Shown piece after piece: positions 24,060 through 32,537 of a DNA stretch of 64,000 nt. A program made the translations under genes and the position numbers. This DNA comes from Faecalibacter rhinopitheci (GTDB lineage Bacteria > Bacteroidota > Bacteroidia > Flavobacteriales > Weeksellaceae), in assembly GCF_015234135.1 (NCBI RefSeq), contig NZ_JADGIK010000001.1, positions 496,001 through 560,000 on the forward strand, given 5' to 3'. Below the pieces are notes generated by a model. It searched no databases. It had not been told where the DNA came from and saw only the letters and a list, made by a program, of their open reading frames with translations. Position 1 is the stretch's first letter, and each line of letters begins with the position of its first letter.

Positions 24060-26300
24060 TTATTTTAATGTAAATCTTAATCCTGCATATATCATACGAC
24101 CAAATATTGGCGCATAAACCATTGTACTGTCAAAGTTAGAACCAAATGGATCATTTCCTCCTACAATCACACGATGCTGTTGATAATTGCTTAAATTCTC
24201 CCCTCCCACATAAATTTCAAAAGTATCTGAAAAAACTCTTGTAATTTGAGCATTTATTGTTCCAAAAGGATTGGAATATGAAGCTAATTGATTTTCTGGT
24301 AAATTGTCTGATGTATTTGGTATACGTTGTTTTCCCATCCAATTATATGTTGCGTCAAATCGCCAATATTTTCCATTTTTCTCATGCGTTTGATATTCAA
24401 TATTCGTAAAAAATCGGTGTTTAGCTTGTAAAGGTTTTTCTAATTGTCCTTTTTCATATGCAGTTTGTATATCATAATACTTATACGCTGCACGAATATT
24501 AAAATGAGTGAATGGATTATAATTAAAATCAAATTGGAATGAATTGGCAAACGATTTTCCATCCAAATTATAAAAGCGCACTTCTCGTGCCGAATAATCA
24601 ATATCTGTAACGATTTGATTCTTGAAATCTGTTCGATAAAAATCGGCTGTTACATCTGCATTACGACCAAATAATTTAAATTTCTGTGAAATACTCAATC
24701 CATAATTCCAAGCAATTTCTGGATCTAAACCATAAATACTTCCACCATTTCCAATAATATTAAATTGTCTTGATGAAGCAAATAAATTCTGGTTCTCTGC
24801 AAAAATATTATTGATACGTTTCCCACGTCCAACTGATGCTTTTATCGTTGTATTCTCCCAAGGCGTGTAACGTGTATGAATTCGAGGAGTAAAGAAAACA
24901 CCCATACGATTATGATAGTCTACACGCCCTCCAACAATAGCGTTAAAGTTTTTTAAATTATCATAAGTATATTCAAAAAAAGCACCTACTGAATTATCTA
25001 CACGGTTAAATTCTTGCATTTCTGGTAATGCTGTAAATTCTTGAAATTTGTCCCACGTAAAACTTGCTCCTGTAGAAAATTTATTCTTTGTATTATTAAT
25101 AATCGAATTAAAAATATAATTAGAATAAAAACTCTCATGAGTAACATCGTACACATTATTTCCAAAATAAGAATCTTGGTTATAATAACTAAATGCAGTT
25201 TGTAATCCCATACTTTGAAATGGCATTTCTGGAAAAACATATCCTAGTTTAGCGGAAAAATCTACTTTGTCAGTTTCAATATTTGAACCCCATTTCGATT
25301 TTGAGAAACGATCTGTTTTTTGATTATATCCAACTTGTCCACCTTGTTTTAAATCAGTTGCATAACGCCCTGAAATAAAAGCTACAATTCCTTTTTCCGC
25401 ATTTTGATATTGCCAACGATTCATCACATTTACTTGGTTTCCCATCGGATTATCCAAAAAACCATCTTTGTTCATATCATTTTCTTTGGTACGTGCATTT
25501 CCATGTAAGAATAATGAAGTTGCCCATTTATCTGAAATTTTTTTATTTAAATGCACATTGGCCTCAAAACGTGAATCTGTTGATCCAAATAAATTAACAA
25601 ATAAAGGCACATCATTCGCTGGTTTAATTAATTCTGTATTAATTTGTCCTGAAAAGCTTTCGTATCCATTAACAACAGTTCCGGCACCTTTTGTTACTTG
25701 AATACTCTCTACCCAAGTTCCTGGCGTAAAACTTAATCCAAAGGCTTGAGAAGCTCCCCGTACCGACGGAATATTTTCTTCTGCAATTAAAATATAAGGT
25801 GAATTTAACCCTAACATTTTAATCTGTTTATTTCCGGTTACGGCATCTGTGAAATTAACATCGATGGATGGATTAGTTTCAAAAGATTCAGCTAAATTAC
25901 AACAAGCTGCTTTCAACAATTCTTTATGTGACATAATTGTTGTATTTGTAGCTGCTGATGCTTTTCTAAGAGAATTTCTTGTATCTGTAATTTTAACCTC
26001 AGCTAAAGTATTTTCTTCTATTGGTTGAAAAGTAAATGTGATATTCTGGAATTCGTTATTCGATGGATTGAAGGTGATGGATTGATTTTCGTAATAAATT
26101 CCCAAATCTTTTCCTTCTTCTTTAGGAAGCTGAAATTCACCATTTTCATCTGTTAAAGTAGAAATTGTTGTAGATTTCCAGATTACTTCTGCTCCAATTA
26201 ACGGTACATTATATCGGTCTACTATTTTTCCTTTTGTAATTTCTTGCGCAAAAGTTAACGCAGCGCCTAAAAGTAATATTGGCGTAATTATTTTTTTCAT
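24060..26300 (-). CDS. TonB-dependent receptor, metal-associated
   Basis: A 746-residue outer-membrane receptor: signal peptide ending LTFAQ, regulatory-like domain (ITKGKIVDRYNVPLIGAEVIW), plug with a Cys pair (LLKAACCNLAESFETNPSIDV) and RGASQAFGLSF, then the barrel ending in AGLRFTLK. The AACCNLAESFETNPS segment is characteristic of receptors found beside HMA and HYC_CC_PP proteins in Bacteroidota, which points to copper or another soft metal. It sits between those two genes here (80-bp and 28-bp gaps). Confidence 0.93.
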   Translation of the reverse strand: MKKIITPILLLGAALTFAQEITKGKIVDRYNVPLIGAEVIWKSTTISTLTDENGEFQLPKEEGKDLGIYYENQSITFNPSNNEFQNITFTFQPIEENTLAEVKITDTRNSLRKASAATNTTIMSHKELLKAACCNLAESFETNPSIDVNFTDAVTGNKQIKMLGLNSPYILIAEENIPSVRGASQAFGLSFTPGTWVESIQVTKGAGTVVNGYESFSGQINTELIKPANDVPLFVNLFGSTDSRFEANVHLNKKISDKWATSLFLHGNARTKENDMNKDGFLDNPMGNQVNVMNRWQYQNAEKGIVAFISGRYATDLKQGGQVGYNQKTDRFSKSKWGSNIETDKVDFSAKLGYVFPEMPFQSMGLQTAFSYYNQDSYFGNNVYDVTHESFYSNYIFNSIINNTKNKFSTGASFTWDKFQEFTALPEMQEFNRVDNSVGAFFEYTYDNLKNFNAIVGGRVDYHNRMGVFFTPRIHTRYTPWENTTIKASVGRGKRINNIFAENQNLFASSRQFNIIGNGGSIYGLDPEIAWNYGLSISQKFKLFGRNADVTADFYRTDFKNQIVTDIDYSAREVRFYNLDGKSFANSFQFDFNYNPFTHFNIRAAYKYYDIQTAYEKGQLEKPLQAKHRFFTNIEYQTHEKNGKYWRFDATYNWMGKQRIPNTSDNLPENQLASYSNPFGTINAQITRVFSDTFEIYVGGENLSNYQQHRVIVGGNDPFGSNFDSTMVYAPIFGRMIYAGLRFTLK

Positions 26301-26380
26301 TTTTTAAAAAGCATAAAATTAATTGTTAGTCATAATTGTTTTAGTTATCTAAATCACTAAAAACATATTCAATACAATTA

Positions 26381-26830
26381 TTACGCTTCGTATAAAACCA
26401 GCTGTTTATGTAGTATATATATAGGTGGCGCATTAGATTCTATATAGAAATCTAACGGAGTAATACATCCTGTTTTATTTAAGTCTAAAGGAAAAACAAC
26501 TTTTACGATTGATGGAGCAACAAAAAAATCAATCGGTGAAATTTTAAATACTTTTATTGCAATTTGATCCTGAAAATCTTCAGCATAAGCTAAATCTTTG
26601 CAGCAATCTTCATCTAAATTATTTTCTTTTGAAGTCTTACAATGATTAGCAGTTTGCTTTGTTTCGCAACAAGAAGCAAGTTGTTGCATTTTACAAACCT
26701 TATTGTCCAAATGATTTAATTGAACCTTTTCGACCTGACCTTGACAAAAATGCATAGAAAATGCTACACTTAAATTTGAAATAATCAAAACAAGCGAAAG
26801 TAGAATACGTATGTATTTTTGCATTTTCAT
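26381..26830 (-). CDS. HYC_CC_PP family protein
   Basis: A 149-residue small exported protein. It has an N-terminal hydrophobic segment (ILLSLVLIISNLSVAF) followed by the family landmarks: SMHFCQGQ (the HxC box), LASCCE and DEDCCKD (the CC pairs) and APPIYILHKQLVLYE near the end (the PP box). The family accompanies metal-related TonB receptors, and the clustered Cys and His residues suggest metal binding. The start is an ATG at 26828-26830 (an ATG at 26822 is also possible); the open frame runs on to a TTG at 26837. Confidence 0.85.
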   Translation of the reverse strand: MKMQKYIRILLSLVLIISNLSVAFSMHFCQGQVEKVQLNHLDNKVCKMQQLASCCETKQTANHCKTSKENNLDEDCCKDLAYAEDFQDQIAIKVFKISPIDFFVAPSIVKVVFPLDLNKTGCITPLDFYIESNAPPIYILHKQLVLYEA

Positions 26831-27339
26831 TGGAATCAAAATTAGCTATTTAATATCAATTTTATATTATTATTTTGTTAAACATATTTCAACAATATTT
26901 ATTTCAGCAATAAAATATGCTTCCAATAACAAGCAGATTTTAAATGGAATTTTAAACTTATTTATAATAAATATTCATTATCAGAGAAGCTTCTATTTTA
27001 CTTATTATGCTTAATACTTATTAAATTTTAATTAGTTTTTTAAAATAAAAGCGAATCATATACCTCATGAAATATTATCGTTTATCAACGTATTATTATT
27101 TATTTAAAAAATATTATTCAATCAGATTCTTGGATCATATACTCCATATCGTTTTGTTTTTTTTTGGAATAAAATCTAATTTAGTCCTCCTACTTATCAT
27201 TTCAAATATTCAATTATTGGATTGTATTTGCTTTTATACATAAATACTCGCTTTTAAATCATAATATTATTGAGTTAATCCTTTTCATTAGTCATCAAAA
27301 ATTCTTAAAATTGCACTTTAAATAAGTATACACACAATT
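26831..27339. other. 509-bp AT-rich divergent intergenic region
   Basis: Lies between the leftward metal module and rightward glyS, so it must contain promoters for both. I find no terminator, repeat, T-box or convincing small gene in it. Very AT-rich throughout. Confidence 0.4.
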
Positions 27340-28875
27340 ATGTCAGAAGATATTTTCAAGAAGGTAATTTCTCATGCGAAAGAATATGGATTCATTTTCC
27401 AGTCGAGTGAGATTTATGATGGATTATCAGCCGTTTACGATTACGGTCAAAACGGAGCTGAGTTAAAAAATAACATCAAACAATATTGGTGGAAAGCAAT
27501 GGTACAAATGAACGAGAATATCGTTGGTATCGATTCTGCTATTTTTATGCACCCTACTACTTGGAAAGCTTCAGGCCACGTGGACGCTTTTAATGATCCG
27601 TTGATTGACAACAAAGACTCTAAAAAACGTTACCGTGCAGATGTTTTAATTGAAGATTATTGTGCGAAAATTGAGGCTAAGATTGATAAAGAAGTTGCCA
27701 AAGCTGCAAAACGTTTTGGTGATGCTTTTGATAAAAACGAATTCGTTTCTACAAACGGCCGTGTGGTAGAATATCAAAATCAAATCAATACAATTTTAGC
27801 TCGCATGGGGAAATCATTAGAAAATAATGATTTAGAAGATGTAAAAGCTTTAATTGAAGAATTAGAAATTGCTGATCCATTAACAGGGTCTAAGAACTGG
27901 ACAGAAGTTCGTCAATTCAACTTAATGTTTGGTACTAAATTAGGAGCCACTGCAGACCAAGCAATGGATTTATATTTACGTCCTGAAACAGCACAAGGTA
28001 TTTTCTTAAATTACTTAAACGTACAGAAAACTGGACGTATGAAGTTACCTTTCGGGATTGCGCAAATTGGTAAAGCTTTCCGTAATGAGATTGTTGCACG
28101 TCAATTCATTTTCCGTCAACGTGAGTTTGAACAAATGGAAATGCAATTTTTCGTAAAACCAGGAACTGAGTTGGAATGGTATGAAAAATGGAAAGAAACT
28201 CGTATTAAATGGCATAAAGCTTTAGGTTTAGGTGATGATAATTACCGTTTCCATGATCATGAAAAGTTAGCACATTATGCAAATGCTGCTGCAGATATTG
28301 AATTTAAATTCCCATTTGGATTTAAAGAATTAGAAGGAATTCACTCTCGTACAGATTTCGATTTAAAAGCACACGAACAATTTTCTGGTAAAAAGATTCA
28401 ATATTTTGATAACGAAACAAATGAATCTTATGTTCCTTATGTAGTTGAAACTTCTGTAGGATTAGACCGTATGTTTTTATCTATCTTCTCAAACTCATTA
28501 AAAGAAGAAAAATTAGAAGATGGTTCTGAGCGTGTTGTTTTAGCATTACCACCTGCATTAGCACCAATAAAAGCTGCTATTTTACCATTAGTTAAAAAAG
28601 ATGGTTTACCAGAATTTGCAGAAAAAATTGTAAAACAATTACGTTTAGATTACAATGTAACTTACGAGGAAAAAGATTCTATCGGTAAACGTTACCGTCG
28701 TATGGATGCAATTGGAACACCATTCTGTATTACAGTGGATCATGATTCATTAAACGATAATTCAGTTACACTACGTTACCGTGATACGATGGAACAAAAA
28801 CGTGTTTCTATTGATGAATTAGCGTCTATTATTGATGGAGTGGTTAATATGAAACATTTATTGAATCAAAACTAA
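27340..28875 (+). CDS. glyS: Glycyl-tRNA synthetase (single-chain alpha2 type)
   Basis: A 511-residue class II enzyme that charges tRNA-Gly. The class II motifs are visible: motif 2 in IGKAFRNEIVARQFIFRQREFEQMEMQFF, and motif 3 in VETSVGLDRMFLSIF. The N-terminus (SGHVDAFNDPLIDNKDSKKRYRADVLIED) and the C-terminal anticodon-binding domain match the homodimeric GlyQS-independent type. It is a single-gene unit ending at the terminator 28894-28927. Confidence 0.96.
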   Translation: MSEDIFKKVISHAKEYGFIFQSSEIYDGLSAVYDYGQNGAELKNNIKQYWWKAMVQMNENIVGIDSAIFMHPTTWKASGHVDAFNDPLIDNKDSKKRYRADVLIEDYCAKIEAKIDKEVAKAAKRFGDAFDKNEFVSTNGRVVEYQNQINTILARMGKSLENNDLEDVKALIEELEIADPLTGSKNWTEVRQFNLMFGTKLGATADQAMDLYLRPETAQGIFLNYLNVQKTGRMKLPFGIAQIGKAFRNEIVARQFIFRQREFEQMEMQFFVKPGTELEWYEKWKETRIKWHKALGLGDDNYRFHDHEKLAHYANAAADIEFKFPFGFKELEGIHSRTDFDLKAHEQFSGKKIQYFDNETNESYVPYVVETSVGLDRMFLSIFSNSLKEEKLEDGSERVVLALPPALAPIKAAILPLVKKDGLPEFAEKIVKQLRLDYNVTYEEKDSIGKRYRRMDAIGTPFCITVDHDSLNDNSVTLRYRDTMEQKRVSIDELASIIDGVVNMKHLLNQN

Positions 28876-28893
28876 TTGATTAAAATATATATT

Positions 28894-28927
28894 AAAGCCT
28901 TGAAATCACTTTCAAGGCTTTTTTTAT
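28894..28927 (+). terminator. Terminator of glyS
   Basis: A 12-bp perfect stem (28894-28905 with 28910-28921), TCAC loop and T-run. Confidence 0.9.
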
Positions 28928-28960
28928 TTTTTACTTTTACATTCTTTATTAAAAACACTT

Positions 28961-29311
28961 ATGAAAAGCTTAATTATTAAATTAATTGTTTCCGCTTCAA
29001 TCCTGTTAATTGGAGATTATTTATTTGAAAGTATTACTATTGATGGATTTCTTTATGCCTTAATTTTAGTAATACTTCTTGGGTTTTTAAATGCTACTGT
29101 AAAACCTATTATCAAACTATTTTCATTACCAATTACAATTCTTACATTAGGACTATTCAACTTTGTAATAACGGTTCTAATTTTAAAATTAGCGGATGTA
29201 TTAATGGGTACATATTTTGAAACAGATGGTTTTCTACCCACACTTGGTTTCGCCATTGTTATAACAGTATTAAACTCATTTGCTGATTTATTCATTAGCG
29301 ACAAAGATTAA
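28961..29311 (+). CDS. Small membrane protein, phage-holin-IV/YvlD-like
   Basis: A 116-residue protein with four predicted membrane helices. The central block FLNATVKPIIKLFSLPITILTLGLFNFVITVLIL matches the YvlD / holin family 4 signature. Despite the family name such proteins are chromosomal membrane proteins of unknown role, often stress-linked. A paralogue follows 65 bp downstream. Confidence 0.85.
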   Translation: MKSLIIKLIVSASILLIGDYLFESITIDGFLYALILVILLGFLNATVKPIIKLFSLPITILTLGLFNFVITVLILKLADVLMGTYFETDGFLPTLGFAIVITVLNSFADLFISDKD

Positions 29312-29376
29312 TAATTTTAATAATTCAATACACGTTTGGCAGATTGTTTGATTATTCAAATAAAAACCAAACTATT

Positions 29377-29721
29377 ATGAATTTTATTATCAACCTATTA
29401 ATTTCAGCATTAGTAGTATTTGCACTATCTAATGTTATGCCTGGAGTAGCTATATCTGGCTATGGAAGCGCTATTATCGTTGCGCTAGTTATTGGATTTT
29501 TAACAGCTTTTGTTCGTCCAATTCTAGGAATTTTAACTTTACCAATTAATATTTTAACGTTAGGATTATTTTCTTTTGTAATTACTGCAATAATTATACT
29601 ATTAGCAAGTGCGATTATGGGAGATAGTTTCCATGTTGACGGATTTTGGTATGCAATGCTTTTTGGTGTTGTACTCGGAATTGTAAATTCGATCGTTGGT
29701 GGATTATTCGGAGGAGATTAA
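29377..29721 (+). CDS. Small membrane protein, phage-holin-IV/YvlD-like (paralogue)
   Basis: A 114-residue four-helix membrane protein with the same core (AFVRPILGILTLPINILTLGLFSFVITAIIIL) as the preceding gene, so the pair probably arose by tandem duplication. The start is taken at ATG 29377 (MNFIINLLIS); the frame is open back to a TTG at 29344, which would add eleven polar residues in front of the first helix and is unlikely. Ends at the terminator 29737. Confidence 0.85.
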   Translation: MNFIINLLISALVVFALSNVMPGVAISGYGSAIIVALVIGFLTAFVRPILGILTLPINILTLGLFSFVITAIIILLASAIMGDSFHVDGFWYAMLFGVVLGIVNSIVGGLFGGD

Positions 29722-29736
29722 TCCTACAAAATAATT

Positions 29737-29766
29737 AAAAAAGCCAGCTTAATGCTGGCTTTTTTA
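29737..29766. terminator. Bidirectional terminator
   Basis: A 12-bp perfect stem (29737-29748 with 29754-29765) with A- and T-runs, between the rightward membrane protein gene and the leftward WYL regulator. Confidence 0.9.
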
Positions 29767-30789
29767 TTGTTCATATTTTTCGTGCGCTTTACACAGACGT
29801 GCTTTAATTACTTTTTTCAATAAGCGTGGCGCAATAATTTCAATTTGTTCTCCAAACCCCAGAATTTCTCTTTCTAATTCAAAATTATGAATCACTTCCA
29901 TCACAAATATTACTTCTGTTTCATCTTCAGCGATTACTTTTTGTGTAGCGTGAATAGGCTTGGTAATCACATAATCTGCGAATTTCTTATCCACTTTAAA
30001 AACGACACGTTGCTCGCGTTGATTGGGTGATTTTGTTACACCTAAAACATTATCGTAATAATGTTCTAAATCCAATTCGTGGGCTTCTATAAAAGGTTCA
30101 TTGGCCAATTCATAAAATTCCACTATTCGGTCCAGCGCCATGGTGACAAATTCTTTCTTCTTTCGCGATTTGCAAAACAAAAACCAACGGTTGCGGTATT
30201 CCTTCAACAGATACGGGTAATATACAGCTTGCTTGGGCGCTTGCGCTTTTCTTAAGTTATTGAACGATTGATAAGCAATCAATAAAGGTTGTTTTTTCAC
30301 GATGGCTTGGTACAACCGATTCAGATGCTCTAATCCTTTTAATAATGGGTTATCTTCAAATTGAATATAAGAAATCTGTTGTTGATTTTGTTTGGATAAA
30401 TTATTTTCTAAACGAATGATCATTTCATTCATATCCTCAAAATAATTGAAACCATTCAATTGCTTCATTACCGAAATCACTTCTTTCATTTTATCAAGAT
30501 CAGCTGCTGAAATAGGCGATTGATTGATGCTAAAATCTTCGGTTTCGTACGTGTAATATTTTTTATCCACCACAACTATTGGTGCATTATATCCCAATTT
30601 ATCACTGCGCATGACTTGGATATCACCTTGGATTGTTCGTTTCGAAACCCCCGACGTAATTCCTTCGTATTCGTATAAGGCTTCCGAAACTTTTTCGATT
30701 AAGTCTTCTAATGTCCATTTTCTATACCGATTTTGGAGGCATTTATCAATGGTTTGGTAACGGATTAATGCAATTTTATTGGTTGCCAT
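29764..30789 (-). CDS. WYL-domain transcriptional regulator of the RNA-repair locus
   Basis: A 341-residue regulator. Residues 1-80 form a winged HTH (LIRYQTIDKCLQ...LEDLIEKVSEALYEYEG...SKRTIQGDIQVMRSDK). Residues of about 155-235 are the WYL domain (LYQAIVKKQPLLIAYQSF...YYPYLLKEYRNRWFLFCKS), which binds nucleic acids or nucleotide-like ligands, and a WCX domain follows. It is divergent from the slipin-rtcB operon, the place taken by RtcR in E. coli, so it is the likely controller. Leucine codons are often TTG, unlike the flanks. Confidence 0.92.
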   Translation of the reverse strand: MATNKIALIRYQTIDKCLQNRYRKWTLEDLIEKVSEALYEYEGITSGVSKRTIQGDIQVMRSDKLGYNAPIVVVDKKYYTYETEDFSINQSPISAADLDKMKEVISVMKQLNGFNYFEDMNEMIIRLENNLSKQNQQQISYIQFEDNPLLKGLEHLNRLYQAIVKKQPLLIAYQSFNNLRKAQAPKQAVYYPYLLKEYRNRWFLFCKSRKKKEFVTMALDRIVEFYELANEPFIEAHELDLEHYYDNVLGVTKSPNQREQRVVFKVDKKFADYVITKPIHATQKVIAEDETEVIFVMEVIHNFELEREILGFGEQIEIIAPRLLKKVIKARLCKAHEKYEQ

Positions 30790-30829
30790 AGTTGATTTCT
30801 TGGTTTAATATTACAAAATTTAAATCCAA

Positions 30830-30850
30830 CTGCGCAACTTATCTGCGCAG
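30830..30850. promoter_or_regulatory. Inverted repeat, probable WYL operator
   Basis: CTGCGCA (30830-30836) and TGCGCAG (30844-30850) form a perfect 7-bp inverted repeat with a 7-bp spacer, 41 bp upstream of the WYL start. The TGCGCA core is itself palindromic and GC-rich within AT-rich DNA. The same core recurs as TTGCGCAA at 30942. Confidence 0.65.
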
Positions 30851-30941
30851 CATAAAAAATACTTCATTTATTTTTCAAACATTCCTCCCCTACACCCCAC
30901 TATTTAACAAGGATCTTAAAATAATTTCTAAAATTCTTCAA

Positions 30942-30949
30942 TTGCGCAA
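30942..30949. promoter_or_regulatory. TTGCGCAA palindrome, possible second operator site
   Basis: A third TGCGCA core in the same intergenic region, about 30 bp upstream of a CAACTTTG element (30971-30978) that resembles the -7 box (one mismatch to TAnnTTTG). It is placed to control the rightward RNA and operon promoter. Confidence 0.45.
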
Positions 30950-30978
30950 ATGTACCGCATCGTCTTGCTCCAACTTTG

Positions 30979-31046
30979 TATCAGGTTAAACGACCTACTG
31001 ATTTTAAGCCGTCCTTGTCTTGTGTTTCGGTATAGCACGGAAGTAG
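30979..31046 (+). other. Structured 5' segment ahead of the tRNA-like RNA
   Basis: Directly after the CAACTTTG element come two possible folds: a hairpin ATCAGGT...ACC...TGAT (30980-31002), or a longer arm pairing CTACT (30995-30999) with AGTAG (31042-31046) and CCGT (31009-31012) with ACGG (31037-31040). They exclude each other in part. It may be the 5' domain of the same transcript or a separate leader element. Confidence 0.4.
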
Positions 31047-31069
31047 AACATGTTTCATTTCTTCTATTC

Positions 31070-31200
31070 TGACGATTAAAATCACCTATTGATGTGTCGT
31101 AGGTTCGAATCCTACTTTCAGGAAACTGAAATAGCTCAGTGGGGTTAGAGCAATCAAGGAAGCAGATTTCCCATCTGTCATTCTCGCCCGCAAGGGCCCA
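31070..31200 (+). ncRNA. Permuted tRNA-like, Y-type RNA of the RtcB locus
   Basis: A complete tRNA core in circularly permuted order. T-arm: 5-bp stem 31099-31103/31111-31115 with loop TTCGAAT. Acceptor-like stem: TTTCAG (31116-31121) and CTGAAA (31126-31131) joined by a GAAA tetraloop. Then T8 and A9 equivalents (31132-31133), and a D-arm GCTC/GAGC (31134-31137/31148-31151) with loop AGTGGGGTTA containing the GG pair. One A (position 26) follows. The 5-nt GTGTC before the T-arm matches a variable loop with G46 and C48. In place of an anticodon arm, the two flanks pair (31070-31093 with 31153-31180), with bulges. A GCCC-GCAA-GGGC hairpin closes the 3' side. This is the expected architecture of YrlA-type bacterial Y RNAs, known tRNA mimics; transcript ends are estimates. 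Confidence 0.8.
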
Positions 31201-31445
31201 TTTTGAAAAAAGCTGAAACAAGTTTTCTTTATGTCTTTTGATTTTTCGATGAGGATTTAAAAAGGATATTCAAAAACGGGTAATCGACCTGGATGTATTT
31301 CTTGTTAAGGATGATTTGGAGGACATGATTTATTCTTCGATGGATAAACATCCCTCTAAAGAGAAGCCTTTACAACAATAGGTTCCGTCGAGTCGAAGGA
31401 TCACCTTTCAGCTTTTGATTATAACAACCTTAAAAAAAAAGAACG
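31201..31445 (+). other. Leader between the tRNA-like RNA and slipin gene
   Basis: 245 bp without a complete gene. One frame is open from 31253 to a TAG at 31379-31381 and reads like real protein (...VIDLDVFLVKDDLEDMIYSS...), but it is preceded by a TGA and has no early start codon, so it may be the remnant of a lost gene. Otherwise it acts as the 5' region of the slipin-rtcB operon. Confidence 0.4.
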
Positions 31446-32537
31446 ATGAAAAAAATTACGATTAACAACCAAGAAATTGGACTAGTCATTCAAGCAAACG
31501 AAGTACAAAACATTTATACAAAAGGAGCATATTGGAACTTCTTTGGACCATCGATTGAAAAATTTCAGTTGAATGAAATCATTGATCCTAAATATCATTC
31601 CTTATTTATCGCCGATGAAAAGATTCGTCCATTGGTGGAATGCATTGAAGTAGGACATCAACAAGTATTGATGCTCTATAAAAACAATCAGTATTACAAA
31701 TGTTTTTACAATACCAATGTCATGCTTTGGAAAGAGGCCACACAATTGAAAGCTCGACTTTATGATTTGAGTGATTCGAATCAAATCCAAGCATTATCGC
31801 TCCAAGAAATTGAACAATTGAAAAAAGTGGGTGCCATTAAAGTTATTTCGGTACAACCGTTTTACGAAGCATTATTATTTAAGGACAATCAATTCGAAAC
31901 CGTATTAACAGCTGGAGAATATCCCTACTTTCATAATACGACTAAAATTGCTGTGGTCAGTTTTGATCAACGTCCACAGACCCTTGAAATTTTAGGACAA
32001 GAAATCTTAACGAAAGACAAAGCCCAAATCCGCATCAATTTTATGGTGAACTATCGTATTACTGATGTCTTAAAAGCTTATCAATCGAACAAAGATTTTG
32101 AAAAAATGATTTATCAATCGATTCAATTGGGATTACGTGAGTTCATTGGTAATTTAACGTTGGATGAATTGATGACGGATAAAAATTCGGTCACAGATTA
32201 TATCCTCCACAAATATCAAAACCAATTTGAAGCCATCGGTTTACAATTGGTCGATGCTGGAATAAAAGATATTATTCTTCCAGGAGAAATTCGTGAGATC
32301 ATGAATCGTGTTTTAGTCGCAGAAAAAACCGCTCAAGCCAATTCGATTATGCGACGTGAAGAAACTGCTTCAACCAGAAGTTTACTGAACACCGCTAAAT
32401 TGATGGAAGAAAATGCGACACTTTGGAAATTGAAAGAGATGGAATACATCGAGAAAATAGCTGATAAAGTGGGCGAAATTAGTATTTCTGGAGGATCAAA
32501 TGTCTTAAATGAATTGAAAACCATGTTTACCAAATGA
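31446..32537 (+). CDS. Slipin-family (SPFH/Band 7) protein
   Basis: A 363-residue protein of the SPFH superfamily. The N-terminal half is a divergent, soluble extension (EIGLVIQANEVQNIYTKGAYWNFFG...); the SPFH domain lies at about 140-300 (AEYPYFH..., VSFDQRPQTLEILGQEILTKDKAQIRINFMVNYRITD), followed by an Ala/Glu coiled coil (RVLVAEKTAQANSIMRREETASTRSLLNTAKLMEEN). There is no N-terminal transmembrane helix, unlike ordinary slipins. This variant is known as a neighbour of rtcB. Its stop overlaps the next start (ATGA), so translation is coupled. Confidence 0.9.
   Translation: MKKITINNQEIGLVIQANEVQNIYTKGAYWNFFGPSIEKFQLNEIIDPKYHSLFIADEKIRPLVECIEVGHQQVLMLYKNNQYYKCFYNTNVMLWKEATQLKARLYDLSDSNQIQALSLQEIEQLKKVGAIKVISVQPFYEALLFKDNQFETVLTAGEYPYFHNTTKIAVVSFDQRPQTLEILGQEILTKDKAQIRINFMVNYRITDVLKAYQSNKDFEKMIYQSIQLGLREFIGNLTLDELMTDKNSVTDYILHKYQNQFEAIGLQLVDAGIKDIILPGEIREIMNRVLVAEKTAQANSIMRREETASTRSLLNTAKLMEENATLWKLKEMEYIEKIADKVGEISISGGSNVLNELKTMFTK

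Noticed and set aside
28961-29721. Prophage remnant based on holin-family names
   Set aside because: The two YvlD/holin-IV-like proteins are chromosomal family members and no other phage gene is nearby.
31099-31152. An ordinary tRNA gene
   Set aside because: T-arm precedes D-arm and the acceptor strands are joined by a GAAA loop, so no normal cloverleaf can form. The TTTCCCA segment downstream looks like an anticodon loop but pairs better in the terminal helix.
30928-31221. A 97-codon open frame on the minus strand over the tRNA-like RNA
   Set aside because: Its product (FPESRIRTYD region) is the familiar nonsense translation of an antisense T-arm; the RNA fold explains the sequence better.
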